Assembly (NCBI GenBank): GCA_013397455.1 | Contig: VYZB01000223.1 | Coordinates: 888,263 to 952,262, forward strand | Reading direction: 5' to 3' | DNA from: Crotophaga sulcirostris | Taxonomy: Eukaryota; Chordata; Aves; Cuculiformes; Crotophagidae | Length of the DNA stretch: 64,000 nucleotides | In this document: positions 35,668 to 47,912 of the stretch, piece by piece | Layout of the letters: each line of letters opens with the position of its first letter | Position numbering within the stretch: the first letter of the stretch is position 1 | Notes under the pieces: generated by a model | Database searches by the model: none | What the model saw: only the letters and a program-made list of their open reading frames with translations | Told to the model about the DNA's origin: nothing | Translations under genes and position numbers: made by a program

Positions 35668-36253
35668 TCATAGAATCATACAATGGTTTGGGTTGGAAGG
35701 AACCTTAAACATCACCTGGTTCCAACCCCTCCCTCCCCTGGCCATAGGCAGGGACATCTTTCACTTAACAGGTTGCTCAAAGCCCCATCCAACCTGGCCT
35801 TGAACACCTCCAGGGAGGGTGGCATCCATGACTTCTCTGGACAACCTGTTCTAGTGCCTCACCACCCTAACAGTAAAAAAAATCATCCTTTTATCCAGAT
35901 TAACTCTTTCAGTTTAAAACTGTTACCTCTCATCGTATCCCTGCACTCCCTGATAAAGAGCCCCTCCCCAGCTTTCCTGTAGGCCCCCTTTAAGCACTGA
36001 AAGACTCCTGTGAGGTCTCCCTGGAGCCTTCTCTTCTCTAGGCTAAACAAGCCCAGCCCTCTCAGCCTGTCCTCACATGGGAGGTGCTCCAACCCCCTGA
36101 TCATCTTCATGGCCTCCTCTGGATTGCTCTGACAGATCCATATCCTTCCTGTGCTGAGGACCCCAAAATTTAACACAGTAAGTACTCCAGGTGAGGTGTG
36201 AGGAAAGCAGAGTAGAGGGGAAAATCACCTCCCTCAACCTGCTGGTCACAATA
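35668..36253 (-). mobile_element. CR1 LINE 3' portion, about 590 bp
   Basis: The longest CR1 copy here. It opens with TCATAGAATCATACAATGGT, the complement of the avian CR1 3' terminus, followed by GGTTGCTCAAAGCCCCATCC, CTTGAACACCTCCAGGGAGG, CTCTCAGCCTGTCCTCACAT, GTACTCCAGGTGAGGTGTGA and GCAGAGTAGAGGGGAAAATC, ending near CTGCTGGTCACAAT. These cover the end of ORF2 and the 3' UTR. It is 5' truncated and carries indels, and no intact coding frame remains. Confidence 0.97.
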
Positions 36254-36425
36254 CAGAGTCTGAAGTGGCAGCTTTGTTATTCTTTTTTTTTTCTCTTTTT
36301 TTTCTTTTGTGGTATGCTCTTCCATTGTCTTTAAAAGCAAGATGGCATTTTTTCAAACTGAGTAGCACTGAGCATGGGAACATATTTGTTTGTCTCTTCA
36401 GAGAGGGTTAATTGCTGCCTAAGCT

Positions 36426-36529
36426 GACAGGCCTTTTCAGAGATATCCAACCTTGATGCATGCCCAGGTGTGATATCTCTGACAGGCCTTTTCAGAGATA
36501 TCCAACCTTGATGCATGCCCAGGTGTGAT
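36426..36529. repeat. 55 bp tandem duplication with internal inverted repeat
   Basis: GACAGGCCTTTTCAGAGATA at 36426 recurs at 36481; the 49 bases 36426-36474 and 36481-36529 are identical, so the period is 55. Within each unit TCAGAGATATC faces GATATCTCTGA (36437-36447 and 36472-36482), an 11 bp inverted pair spanning the repeat junction. Confidence 0.95.
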
Positions 36530-38454
36530 GGACTGCCATTATGGGCCCGTATGATATTGGCCTACTGCTTTCTCATAGCTCTGAGCCCACAGAGAGCACA
36601 GTTATAACATGCACGTTTGCCCTGAAGGCAGATTTGCTGCTTGCCCTGAAGTCAGTGCAAACATAATTCTGCAGGCTTAGGATCAGCAGTGGCAAAGATA
36701 CAGGTGAAATGAGTATTGTAGGGAGTGAGGCAACACCTTTTATTCCACCAGTCGGTGGAGTTAAGAAGAGAGAAGTTCTGTCTTTCCTGGGTGTATTATT
36801 TGCTCCAGTAAGAGCATATTGCTGGTTCTACAATCCTGCTTGTAAAGTGTGGGAGCCAATTTTGAATAACTATTACATATTTCAGAAACATTTTAAAAAG
36901 ATGATGGGCTAGTTATGAATGAGTCATGGCAAACTTCAATGCAGGCCATATGTATTGCACAGTCCCAAGTGCCCAATCTAGTACTTCTTTCTCCCATAAA
37001 TTATCTATTTTTGTATTACCATTCAAGTATACTGCATGATGATATAATTACATACAGTGAGATGCCAACTAGTAGTAATGCTACAGCAGACCTTTACAAG
37101 TCTGTTTGACTTACCTTTTTCCTCACTACATGTTAATTATTGGCATAGTATTTCTCAGCAACAACTTCACTGTCTAAGTGACAGCAGTACAACTCAGTGG
37201 GTCGATATTTCTGTTGGGTCTATACAGGAATACTGCTGGAAAAGACAACCTATCATTTTAAAATCAGCATTGGGGAGTTCCTACTATGTGTGTGTGAAGT
37301 TATAGCAGAACCTCTGGAAACAGCAACACAGCTGGAGGTAGGTCCATAGCGAACATCAAATACCAAACACTCAAACAGTTATGGGGAGCACCAAAACAAT
37401 GCACTTTGCAGATAGGAATTTCTATTGTCCTGTTCTTTGAAAAGAAGGTAAGGCTGGTGGGCATATGTTTCCCATTAATTGTAAGCTAATAATTTATTGC
37501 ATCCTTAGGTGTCTTTATGTCCAGGGAAAAATGCAAGCATGTTGTCTAATGAGTAATGATGGGGTTCAATGATACATTCACACTGTTCTATAAAAAATCG
37601 CTCAAACCTCAACAAGAAGCCTGTAATTTCCATCTTTTTAGCCCAACACACTTGCTGCTTCTTATTTATTGAAGGTTTCAGAATGTGTTAGTGTTCTTTG
37701 TAAATTATCCTGAAATGTGCTGAAGCAGGTGTTTGCTTTCCCCCATTACTCTGTAATTACAGTTGCTGAAGTGGTAGTAAACCTCAATCTGTTTGACATC
37801 AGTCATGCCTTTTTAAGACTGGGAATACTGAAAGGGTGAAATCTGTAAGAAGTTTATCGAAGATGCGTCATCCAAACTTTTGTTTCAACCTCATTTTAAT
37901 GAATCCTTGCAATACATATAGATGTATGAAAGTGGATATCAGAGACTACATGTTCTCAGGCTTTAATTTTACATCAAAAGGGTAAATAAATGTCTCTTCT
38001 GAGTGCTGGCTGCAGGGTGAATAAATTTTCATGCAAGGGCTTCTAGATTTGTGCTTCTGACACAGGCTGTACCTTTTTTTTCTTTCTGAGAGTTGATATT
38101 TTATATTGTGAATTATGAGGTAGCTTGATTGAAGTTGTTTCTACTTTTGAGTGAAAGGATGATAGTTTTAGTAAAAGGTTTGAGGATGTAATTATGAAGA
38201 GAGTGCATGTATAGAAATAGTAATTACACTTCTTTTTTTAATGAACATCTGTGTGAACAAAGTCATTCCTTCTATGAGTGTTTCTAGTAACAGCAGCAGC
38301 ACATGGATTGTGTCAAAGTGGATGGTTATGGATGTTGTTAATACATTTTAACTGATTCTCCAAGGTGAGAAAGAGCAGAGTACAGCTTCTGTTGGTCCTC
38401 CTGTGGCTCTTCAAAGATGTATCTAAAATAATCCTTGCAAATTAGATTAAAACC
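36530..38454. other. Gene-free stretch
   Basis: No coding exon, mobile element or RNA gene recognised in this AT-rich interval. Confidence 0.5.
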
Positions 38455-38515
38455 AGCATGCCTTGAATAGGGATTTGGTCTGACCTCCCTTCCAATCTAA
38501 ACTATTCTGATTCTT
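38455..38515 (+). mobile_element. CR1 LINE 3' tail relic
   Basis: GCATGCCTTGAATAGGGATT, TTGGTCTGACCTCCCTTCCA and CTAAACTATTCTGATTCTT resemble the last 60 bases of a CR1 3' end. Short and diverged. Confidence 0.6.
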
Positions 38516-41500
38516 ACATTTTTGTGAGTCTCATAATATCTAAAGCAGCCCCATCACTTATTTAGGCCTTTTTCTCAGCCATTTTACTCCACCCTGCTAC
38601 TATACAATGATTTCTTAAGTACTTGGGTAGGATACAAGATAAGCAAGCGAATTCACATTGTAGTGCTCAAGTGTTGTGATCTAATACATGCCTGTGTCTT
38701 CTTTGTATCTGATGTTCTACAAAGTAATGTTGCTTGTATAACATAGGGAAGTTTTTCAGATTGCATGTTTGCTTTCGTCACCCTGCCTACGGAAAATATA
38801 CACTTGTAGGCCTTGATTCTTGTCCCTGCAGCTTAGCACTTTGTTTTGGCAGCAGGAAACAGAGTAGCTGGAGGCAGACTTTGGTACACGTTAATTTTTA
38901 AGAACCATAGTAACAAAACTATCCCAGTTTAGGATTAGTATCTCTTTCTAATGACATCTTTTAACCCAGCCAAATAGCATTTTGTAAGGGGAGGAAAAAC
39001 ATTATGATGAATATGGTCTTCAAACCTGTGTGAGACATCCTCATTCCTGGAGCTAATTCTTCTCTCACCACAGCCAAGAGGTATCGCAAGGAGTGACAGA
39101 GTTCTGTCCTCTTAGCTCCTGGATCCATGTATGACCTCTGGGAAAATAAGCATCCCACCTCACTATAGTTTCTGCTCTCATCCCTTTTTGTTTTGATTCA
39201 AATGTGCATGGAGTTTATGCTCAAATGTACTTAAGGCTGCCAGCATAGAAGGTTGTAGGATAAATTATGTCTTGCTATCAGGATGAGCCCATGGGGATAT
39301 ATTATTCCGTTTCTCACAAGCTGCACATTATAACAACCAGTTTATTTCTCGTACCTGCACGAGCTCACATACCTCAACACTGTTGACATCTACAGTATAA
39401 ACAAATCTTCATTGTCCTTGCTTTTGATGACATACCAGAGAGAGGCCCTGACCTCAGATGGAGCTTTTACAAGTCCCGGTAAGACAAATTAAAGTTACAA
39501 ATGAGAGAGCTGTGGCTTTACTTTAAAAAGAATGATAATAAAAAATACCACTCAAAAGACAGTCAAAATGCAGATTGCCTGTGTTTCTCCACTTGCTTCT
39601 CAGAGGAGAAAACTGGCTTCCTCCTCTGTTGTAGTCACTCTCCTTAACATCAGCTGGACTCAATATGAGTATACAGGGATGACAGCTCTGTAATGACACT
39701 GAATCTCTTGGGTTGTCTGTGGAGTTTCCTGGCGGGCAGTATCACGCTACATTAACAAACTTCTTGTGACTTTAATAAGAAATCACCAAATTGTTTACTT
39801 GCCATGTATTTCCTTTCATTACTCTGATTAGAATGCATGGTTTCATAGAAACATGTTCTTTATTTTCCTTCTTAGTTTTATGCACTCCTATTTTAAAAAA
39901 ACAACCAAACAAATCCTATCAACAACAACACAAAACCCAGCCAACCCCCCTGAAAAACCAGAAACCAAACAAAAACACCTCCACCCACAACATAAATCAG
40001 AGGTATAATTCTGATTCATGCAAGATAAAAGGAAAACAAGATAATTACAGAACAGCACAGAACAGCCAATAGAGAAAAGAAAAACAGAAAATTAGAAAAA
40101 TATTGGTTGTGTAATGAGTTGTAGAACTGAAGCAGACATGGGTTTGTGCAGATAAAGCTGAATAAGTTACTTTATAGCAGTGGACAGGATGGAACATGTA
40201 ATAAAGCTGAAGTACCTTCAGTCCCTCTCAGTTAAGTTTTGTATTGCAAAGCAACAGAGCTGAACTGGCATAAATTAGTGTGAAATAGAAAGTGTGGCTT
40301 GTTAGAAGGGCTGCCCATTATAATTGTGTGTGCTACTCTGCTTACATTGTTTGGGAGTAAACTCAGTTATAAAATAAGTGGGATTTTATACTCTTTCTGT
40401 CAGAGGAGCAGCTCTGGTCCCTGCAGACTTAGTGCTTTTTTTGGTGATGTAACAGCCGGGTTATCTACTCTAGTACTCACCCTACTGAATAAGGCATGGC
40501 CGTTAGATGTTTCCCTCTGAACCTATCAGGAGTCTCTTGCCAAGAGTTGATGGTGCCCTTGCTCTCTTCAGTAGTCTGGCCTTGTTAAAATGCTCACTGG
40601 ATGTGGGGAAACTTCTGAAAACTGACTACAGCTTAGGATGGAACCACCCTTTACTCAAGTAAGACAAATGACTTTTATGATCAATTCTTTAAGCAAATAT
40701 ATTAGTTTTCCTCTTCCGAAGAAATTCTATAGAAACCCTACTTCAATTATGACAATATCTCAAAAAAAAGTTCTCAAAAAACACAGCTTGTAGGGCCATA
40801 GCATACTTTCTAAAGATTGGTCCAACACCCATAAGCCTATAAATATTGCATTTTTCATTGCTGAACCTTTTCTAACAACTTAGCCAAAACTCAGGTTTTC
40901 TCCAGTTTTACTGTCAGTTCTGACACACAGATCGAGATTACCCCACAGTTCTCAAAACATTCAGGCATATCCACTGCCTTGCTGACCAAAAAAACCCAAG
41001 CAGGATCGGCAGCTATAGGCTGACCACAATTTTATTTTTATTCAGCCCTGCAGCTGTCATCTCTTCACATACATAGGTGATAAAAATAGATGTAGGTACT
41101 TGAGGGGATTTTGCTGTTATTTGCTTATGTGCATATGACATCTGATTCTCATGCCCTAGAGCCTTTATGCTACTGTAGTACTATAAAGGGCCTTTAGCCT
41201 CTAAATATTAATATCTCATTTTGATGCATTACCGTAGAAAGACTTGAGTAGAAAGAAGAATCAATTTTTGTTATGATTTTAGTGGGAACTGAGTCACTGT
41301 AAATTCATGAAAATCTTGCTCTTCTCTTCAAATTTAAGTCTTTAAGAAGGGATTTTTTTATCTTCCTAGAACAGCTTCTTCCAGTCTCCACGGTGGCAGC
41401 CCAGATCATAGAGTGCTTTGCCATTCACTGGGCCTCTGCAGTTCTCGAGGGAGATTAATTTTCTAGCAGAGGAATGGAAAATAGTGGGATAAAGTTTGGG

Positions 41501-44500
41501 AAGCTCCTTGTGGAGATCATGTTCTCCTGGCATCGAGAAAAGTCTGTGTTCATAACTGAAAAAGCCTTGCTTGCAGAGGAGAAGATAGAAAAATGTTTGC
41601 AATGCTGTCACAGATTACTACTTGAATCGTTTTGAGTGGTCTTGTGTTACAGAATTTCTTCCCAGCCTGGTGCTCCATTGGTTGTGGTTTGGACCAGTGT
41701 GTGGCTCTTGGGATGCTATTGAGAATAAGAGTCATCCTAGCAAAGCTGAAGGATTTAATCTTAAGTGATAATCCTTCAGAATGGCTTGCAAAATATGGAA
41801 TGAGGAAGAAACTCACTGAGGTTTATTTCTATTTGGATAAAAGACGTCACCTCCACAAGCAGACTAAGAATTAAAAGCTGGATAAAAACAATCTAAAGAA
41901 ATGTTGGTCTCTGATAGATGACTATCAGTAGTTAGATGCACCTTTCAGTGTCTCTAGAAAATTCTTCTGTACATGGTTAGAATCTGTCTTTAATTTCAGT
42001 GAAAATAGCTATAATATCACAGGTAGCATAGTTACTTTCTTATTACCCTGGTCAATGCTTTTCCTTAGTTATCATTTTCCTGCTTTGTGCTGTGGCAGTT
42101 TGTCTACTTGCAGGGTAAGTGTAGGGTCTTACATTTAAAAATTGAAAAACTTTTTTTGGGTATACAGAGAGAAATGTAATTGGAAAAGAGTGCAGAATAT
42201 TAACCACTGATCATTCCCCCAGACAAGAAGAACCCCGTAAGCTCAAACCCCAGCAACATTGGTTTTGTAATTTTCCATGCACCTGCTCTTACAGGGTAAA
42301 GCACATTTGACTGAGGTACTTGTAAAGGAGTTGAATTCATCTTTTTATCTTGAACTTAATGGCATAAACGTTCAACACTCTATATAGCAAATACAGACAG
42401 TAAAGTAATACCAGGCTACCAAGTTCAGACGATAACTCTTATTCACTTTAAATGCAGAAAATTACTGGAAATCTCTATTTCCTGAACACTCTTTCATGCT
42501 AATGTTACACATACCTCCAATCATTGCATCAAAATACCTCTGTCAATGTTTTATATGAACTAAAATCTCTAAACCTCTGCATTTTCAAAATTGATCCAGT
42601 ATTTTCCATGGACAAGATACAGACCAGCTGACAATTTTTTTTCTAGTATCCATTCATAAAAACGCAATTTTTAAAGCAATGGAGAAATATTTATTCAATT
42701 CTTTCTTTAGTGTGCTTTATAAAACAGTGTTTTGAACTTTGTGTTGATGTCAGAGAACTCATTATCCTTTTGATCATAACATCGAAAACCGCTTTGTGTA
42801 AGAACAACAGCTAACCACAATATTTTATGTGTATACACTTATAAAAAATAAAGTACGTAACAATGATTTCTATATACTTTGCCTCACTTTTTGTCATCTT
42901 TCCTCTCACTTTCGCATTTTTCTATCCTTTATTGTGAAGAAAGGAAATCAGTGACATTCTCTTAGTTATGGGTGTACTGGTCTGAGTCCAGCCAGGAAAA
43001 CAGCGCATCAAAGCTGCTCCTGGAGAGCTATGCAAATCCCTCTCAGCGTCATCATTCTTCCACAAAAGTTGAAACAATCCTCCTGATTTCAGAGACATCA
43101 TTTCTATAGTCCCTGATTTCACACACACAAACGTGTTGCAGTGCTTTAACTGCTGACTGTCCTTTCAGCTTTGTAGTTGTATGAACAATCAAGGGAAAAC
43201 GCTGACTCTGTAATTAATCCTGTTCATGATGATGCTTTGCCACTTTGGGAACATCAGTGTTTGGACTGAATGCGTGTTTATTTAAACAAACTGACAACTA
43301 GGTTTTCAGAGTGAAGCTAGTGCAATTCCTCCAGTATCCACAGTGCACTAAAGCAGGCAGGAGATCTGCCCCTGCATGAATACTGTTATAGTTTTCTTCA
43401 AACCAACACCTTGTCTCATGTGTTGCTCTGGCTTCAGGTGCTTTGAAATCACCTTGTTTTACAAGCCACTTAAGCATTGCACTATCAGCACCTTAAAATC
43501 TTAATAGTCACCTTTACTCCCATTTTTTATTCTGTTTGCTTATATATTAACAGTACTGTTTGAACAATTTCCTTTTACAAGTCTGCATGAACCAAATGCC
43601 GCTCAGCTCTGGGTAGCTGCTCTAGTCACGTCGTTCTTGTGATGAATGCTGTGTTGTCCTCTGTCAGTAATGTGTTGGAAGATACCCACAAAAGCTCAGG
43701 ACAAGAACATGAATATGTAAATAATGTCTCGAAAAATACCCAGAAGTATAAAAATTTTGATCCTGATTATTAGGCTCCTGATAATCCTAATACTGATTAC
43801 CGTGAATTCTATCCATGGTCACGTTTGGGAGTTTTCTTCTGAAAAGAAACATTTTTTTTTAAGAAATTCTGATCTAGAATTGAAACTTTCTTCCTTCATT
43901 TTATGGAAGACTACAGGTGACTTGTGCTGCCTCTCTGTCATACCTTGTGATAGAGCAGTGACATGATTGCTGTGCTCCCACTGTCCATTCACCACTGATC
44001 TGACCTTCCCTTCATCTAATGATCTTGATGTTAAGTGTACTAATGAATGACTAGAGGAGGCAAAAAAGGAAAAGCTGAATAGTGGAAGAGAAGAAAAGGA
44101 AAAGGTCTCTAACAACATTTTATAGGGAAAAAAGCTTAAAAAATATTCTAATGGCCTTTCTTGGGAAAAATGAGCAAGCAACACAATGACAAGTGTCATT
44201 TCAAGTTCATGGTCAATAAATTCAAGTGATTATACTTTGGAAGAAATAACTTCAACTTCTTGAGTGCCTTACTGGGTGTTATATTAATGGGAGTATAATG
44301 ATTTTTGCAGTATTAGTGGCTCCCTAGCTGGAAGAGCTTGCCATAAAGTCAGCATCTGTCAAATAGGAACAAAATAAGAGGGTGTGTGAAGAGCAGGAGG
44401 AAGATATCAGAGATTTAATGAACTGAAAGTAAGGGATTTGAAATATAATTATACGAAGAACATTTGTTTTTCCTCTTGTGATTATGCTTGAATAATGAGG

Positions 44501-47500
44501 ACTACAGTATCTGCAAAGGAATTGGGAAATAAATAACAGCTAGGGTTTTATTTTCTTTATTTTCAAGAAGGGACATGATTTAAAGTGTAGTATTTGATTT
44601 ATCTCTCTGAGTTTGAGAAGAAAATAAATAAAAATCTCTTTTAGCAGAGAGATGAGATCCCTTGTTAGTGTGTACATAGATATACTTCCAATTAATTTCA
44701 AGGTTGTTGTTCTGATTTATTCCAACTGTGCTATGCAACAGTTATGGAAGCACTGGCCTACCTTGCTTGTATGCAATTGCCTTTTGTGTCTGTTTTTTAA
44801 TAAACCATGCTTATGCATCTCAAAAGAGGAAATGAGGTTTGCCATGTAGCTTTTGGACATGAGGCTGTGTAACAAGGAGTGAGGGTACAGGCAGTCAGGA
44901 AATTTCACCTTTTTCTCTATTCTCTGAGTAAACGTGTTCCTCCCACCATCTCCATGTGCAATCTAACCAAAGAGCAGAGCTTGAGTAAGGTGTGGGATGC
45001 CCAGGCACTGTGCAGTCAGTCTGGAAATTGCTGCAAGATTGGTTTAATTACATGGAGTATGCTGCTCTGATATACTAGGGTTGTTAAAGAGAAAATATTC
45101 CCAGAAAAGAGGTTTGTCTTAAAAATTGAATGACTGAAAAGAGCAATTCAATTAAAGCTTTAGTACTTCTGGGAAGGGTTTTATGATGTAGTCAGAAAGA
45201 CTGAGTTTGCTCTAAACATTTGCTTGCTCGGACCAGTGCGTCCCGAGTGCTGCCTTGTATCCCACATTAGGTTCCTTTACGTGTCCTGCTTATGTCCCAG
45301 CTATGTCCTGGAGGCCCTGCCAGCAGGACACCAATCCTACAGGTCCCTTGGTTGCTGCTGCTCCCTTTCTTTCCCTGTGCCTTGGGTGTTGTGGGAGAAG
45401 CTGGTATCCCCCAGCCTTATACGCCCTTTGGTTAGACACCCAGCCCAAAGTAGGCTGTCCTGGGCTGGACATTTCAGCCAAAACTTCATGTCAACCCATA
45501 GTGGTCCTCATCAGACAGTGATGTTGAAGCACCCTTCGCAGGTGCCCTTTGAGTTGGTTGGCTCTAAAGAAGGTGGGTTTCTTGCTTTCTGAAAAAGTCC
45601 ATTCTCAGCTGATGTCTTCCTGCTGCAGAGGAATTGAGGAGAAAATGTCAAGATACCTTGCGGGCAAATCCTCTCAACTCTCTTCTGTATAGCTTTAAGT
45701 GGTTGTGAACTGACAGTAAGGTATGTATGGCATGGGTCTGCTGGAGTCTTAAATGCTGCATTTAATGTTTACTAAGCACAAGGTAAATTTTTCCCCTTAG
45801 AAATACATGTATGGTATTTATGTCCTTTATCTCTAAGGAGGATGATGGTCACCTAGGAAACAGTAAAGGCTAAAAAAGGTTAATTTAAAACTAAAATATT
45901 TTCATCTTCAATCTAATCCTAGGTGCCACTCAAATACAAATGGCAGAAAGTGCGATATGTAGGCTGTCAAAAAATGCCACCTTTAAAACCTCATGATATG
46001 TTTAATACCCAAAGGCTGTTCTCTCATTTGGCTGCAGCACACAGTGCTGCTTTAAGACTGAACAGCAGAATGGTTTTTTAAAAAATTACAACCTGTTCTC
46101 CTACAGACCATGAAAGCTTTTAACCACTGTCACTGAAGCGGGAGGCAAAATTGATAACTATAGATTTCTGGCAAGGTGCACCTTCCTTAACTTTGCTGCC
46201 TAGTAAATCAGAAACTTTCATCCATTTTTCTACACCAATTCAGGTTCTTGACATTTTCTCTCTTATGCAAGAAAATGCACTCGATCTTACTGTGGTTTAG
46301 TAGAAAATAATGAGCTTTACTTGTCTTACCAGCACTGCCACAGGTTTTTGTCCTTGCCATTGTGTTAGACTGGAGTGAGAGTGTTATCTGTCTGAATGCA
46401 CTGAGCATTAAAGCAGTCAAAAAACGCCTGGGTAGAGGTGAAGTTGACTGTCCGGGCACTCACCCCGACATCTTCTTTCTCTGTCATCCCTGTTGTGTTA
46501 CAGTTTTGCAAAAATGCAAAGGGGGAATCTTTTGATCTGTCAGACCTGATCAACAGGGATTTCAGTGCAGAAATGTTTGTAGCTAGAACTTCTATAGGAC
46601 CCAGCCTGCAATGACTAAAAAGAAGGATGCAACCGATTTTTTGAGGCTGGAACATGTGATTTACTGAATTTTCTTATGCTGGGTGCCACTGAGAAAGTAA
46701 TTGTAACAATACCCCTACAGTACTATGACTAATGATAACACAGGGAAATATTATCTAATGAAATTATAGTATCGATAATGAATGTTGAAGGCAGCTTAGC
46801 TTGTGTAGGTTTAAGGTCTCTCTATTGCCTTCCTCAGTTCCTCAGGGTGGTATTTCTGGACTCTGCAATCCTCCTCCTGTTAACCTGTTAAGATGGCCTA
46901 GAACAACCAAGATGGCCTAGAACACATGGAACTGCTTTACTTTAACAGCAAAGACTGCTGAACACCTCTATTTCTATGAAAGATATCTAGTAGGACTGGC
47001 AAGTATTAATCGGGTCAAATTTAACTTCAGTCCTGTCTGCTAGATCATATAGACCTGAGGGCGTGCTGGCACAGAGCTCTTGAAATAAGAACCATACATC
47101 TCAGTCTCTTGCATGGTGTCCTCAATCTCTTTTCACTGAGGAAATGTCATTTCTGTACTCTTTACACCGTGTCATGCAACGAAGATCCTTGAGTGCAAAA
47201 AAGTCTTGAGCATTGCTGGGGGCATCAGTGTCTGACAGTGTTGAAACAGCATAGTGCATTCTCTAATCTTGCATTTCATCCCCTCTGAGAAAATCATTAG
47301 CTTTAATTTTTATTTTTAATACATCTAAAGTATTTTCATTTAAAAAATATTTTCTTTACTTATAAGCACATGACGAGTCTTTACTTACTAAATGTGTAAA
47401 GCCCTTTCATGGTTTCCCTTATGGTACCTTCCAAAATATTGGGAGCATTTAAAGTTGATATTGTTCACTTACCCACCCCAGCAGAAGACACAGCAGTCCT

Positions 47501-47638
47501 GCTTGATATCTAATTGTAGAGGACCAGGGGAAGAATAACATAAATACTTGTCTACTGAATAGGTATAGTATCCTCTGTCCAGAACAAGCTGACCTTGATT
47601 TCTAAAATTGTTTTAAGGAGATGTTTATCTGTTGTTGG
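38516..47638. other. Gene-free stretch
   Basis: No gene recognised. It contains an A/C-rich strand-asymmetric tract (39893-39990) and a 19 bp duplication at 46890-46924 (AAGATGGCCTAGAACA shared). ORFs up to 126 codons (43819-44199 minus; 45224-45592 plus) show no domain. Confidence 0.5.
39893..39990 (+). repeat. A/C-rich strand-asymmetric tract
   Basis: About 95 bases almost free of G and poor in T, with CAACAACAACACAAAACCCA and CCAAACAAAAACACCTCCAC. It is not a simple periodic microsatellite. It translates to a low-complexity Asn/Gln/Thr/Lys string, which I do not regard as coding. Confidence 0.75.
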
Positions 47639-47912
47639 TATCACAGTGTTACAAGGTTGGAAAGGACCTTTGAGATCATCGAGTCCAACCTATAACCCAA
47701 CACTAACATCAACCCATCATCTAAACCATGGCATTGAATGCCTCATCCAATCTCCTCTTAAACACCTCCAGGGACAGCGACTCCACCACCTCCCCAGGCA
47801 GCGCATTTCCATGGCCAATCACCCTTTCAGTGAAGAATTTTTCCTAATATCAAGCCTAAACCTCCCTTGATGAAGCTTGAGACGTGTCCTCTTGTTCTGT
47901 CACTGGTCGTCG
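47639..47912 (-). mobile_element. CR1 LINE 3' fragment, about 270 bp
   Basis: Starts TATCACAGTGTTACAAGGTT and continues through AACCCAACACTAACATCAAC, CTCATCCAATCTCCTCTTAA, CACCTCCAGGGACAGCGACT and TTTTTCCTAATATCAAGCCT to GTCCTCTTGTTCTGTCACTG. It is clearly the same subfamily as the copies at 6684 and 31318, and the longest of the three. Confidence 0.95.

Noticed and set aside
35683..36176. ORFs on both strands near 35.7-36.2 kb
   Set aside because: They are readings of the CR1 3' region, not genes.
43819..44199. 126-codon minus-strand ORF
   Set aside because: Phe/Ser/Lys low-complexity product from purine/pyrimidine-rich DNA; no recognisable motif.
45224..45592. 122-codon plus-strand ORF
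   Set aside because: Two other ORFs overlap it, no family resemblance, no convincing splice sites.
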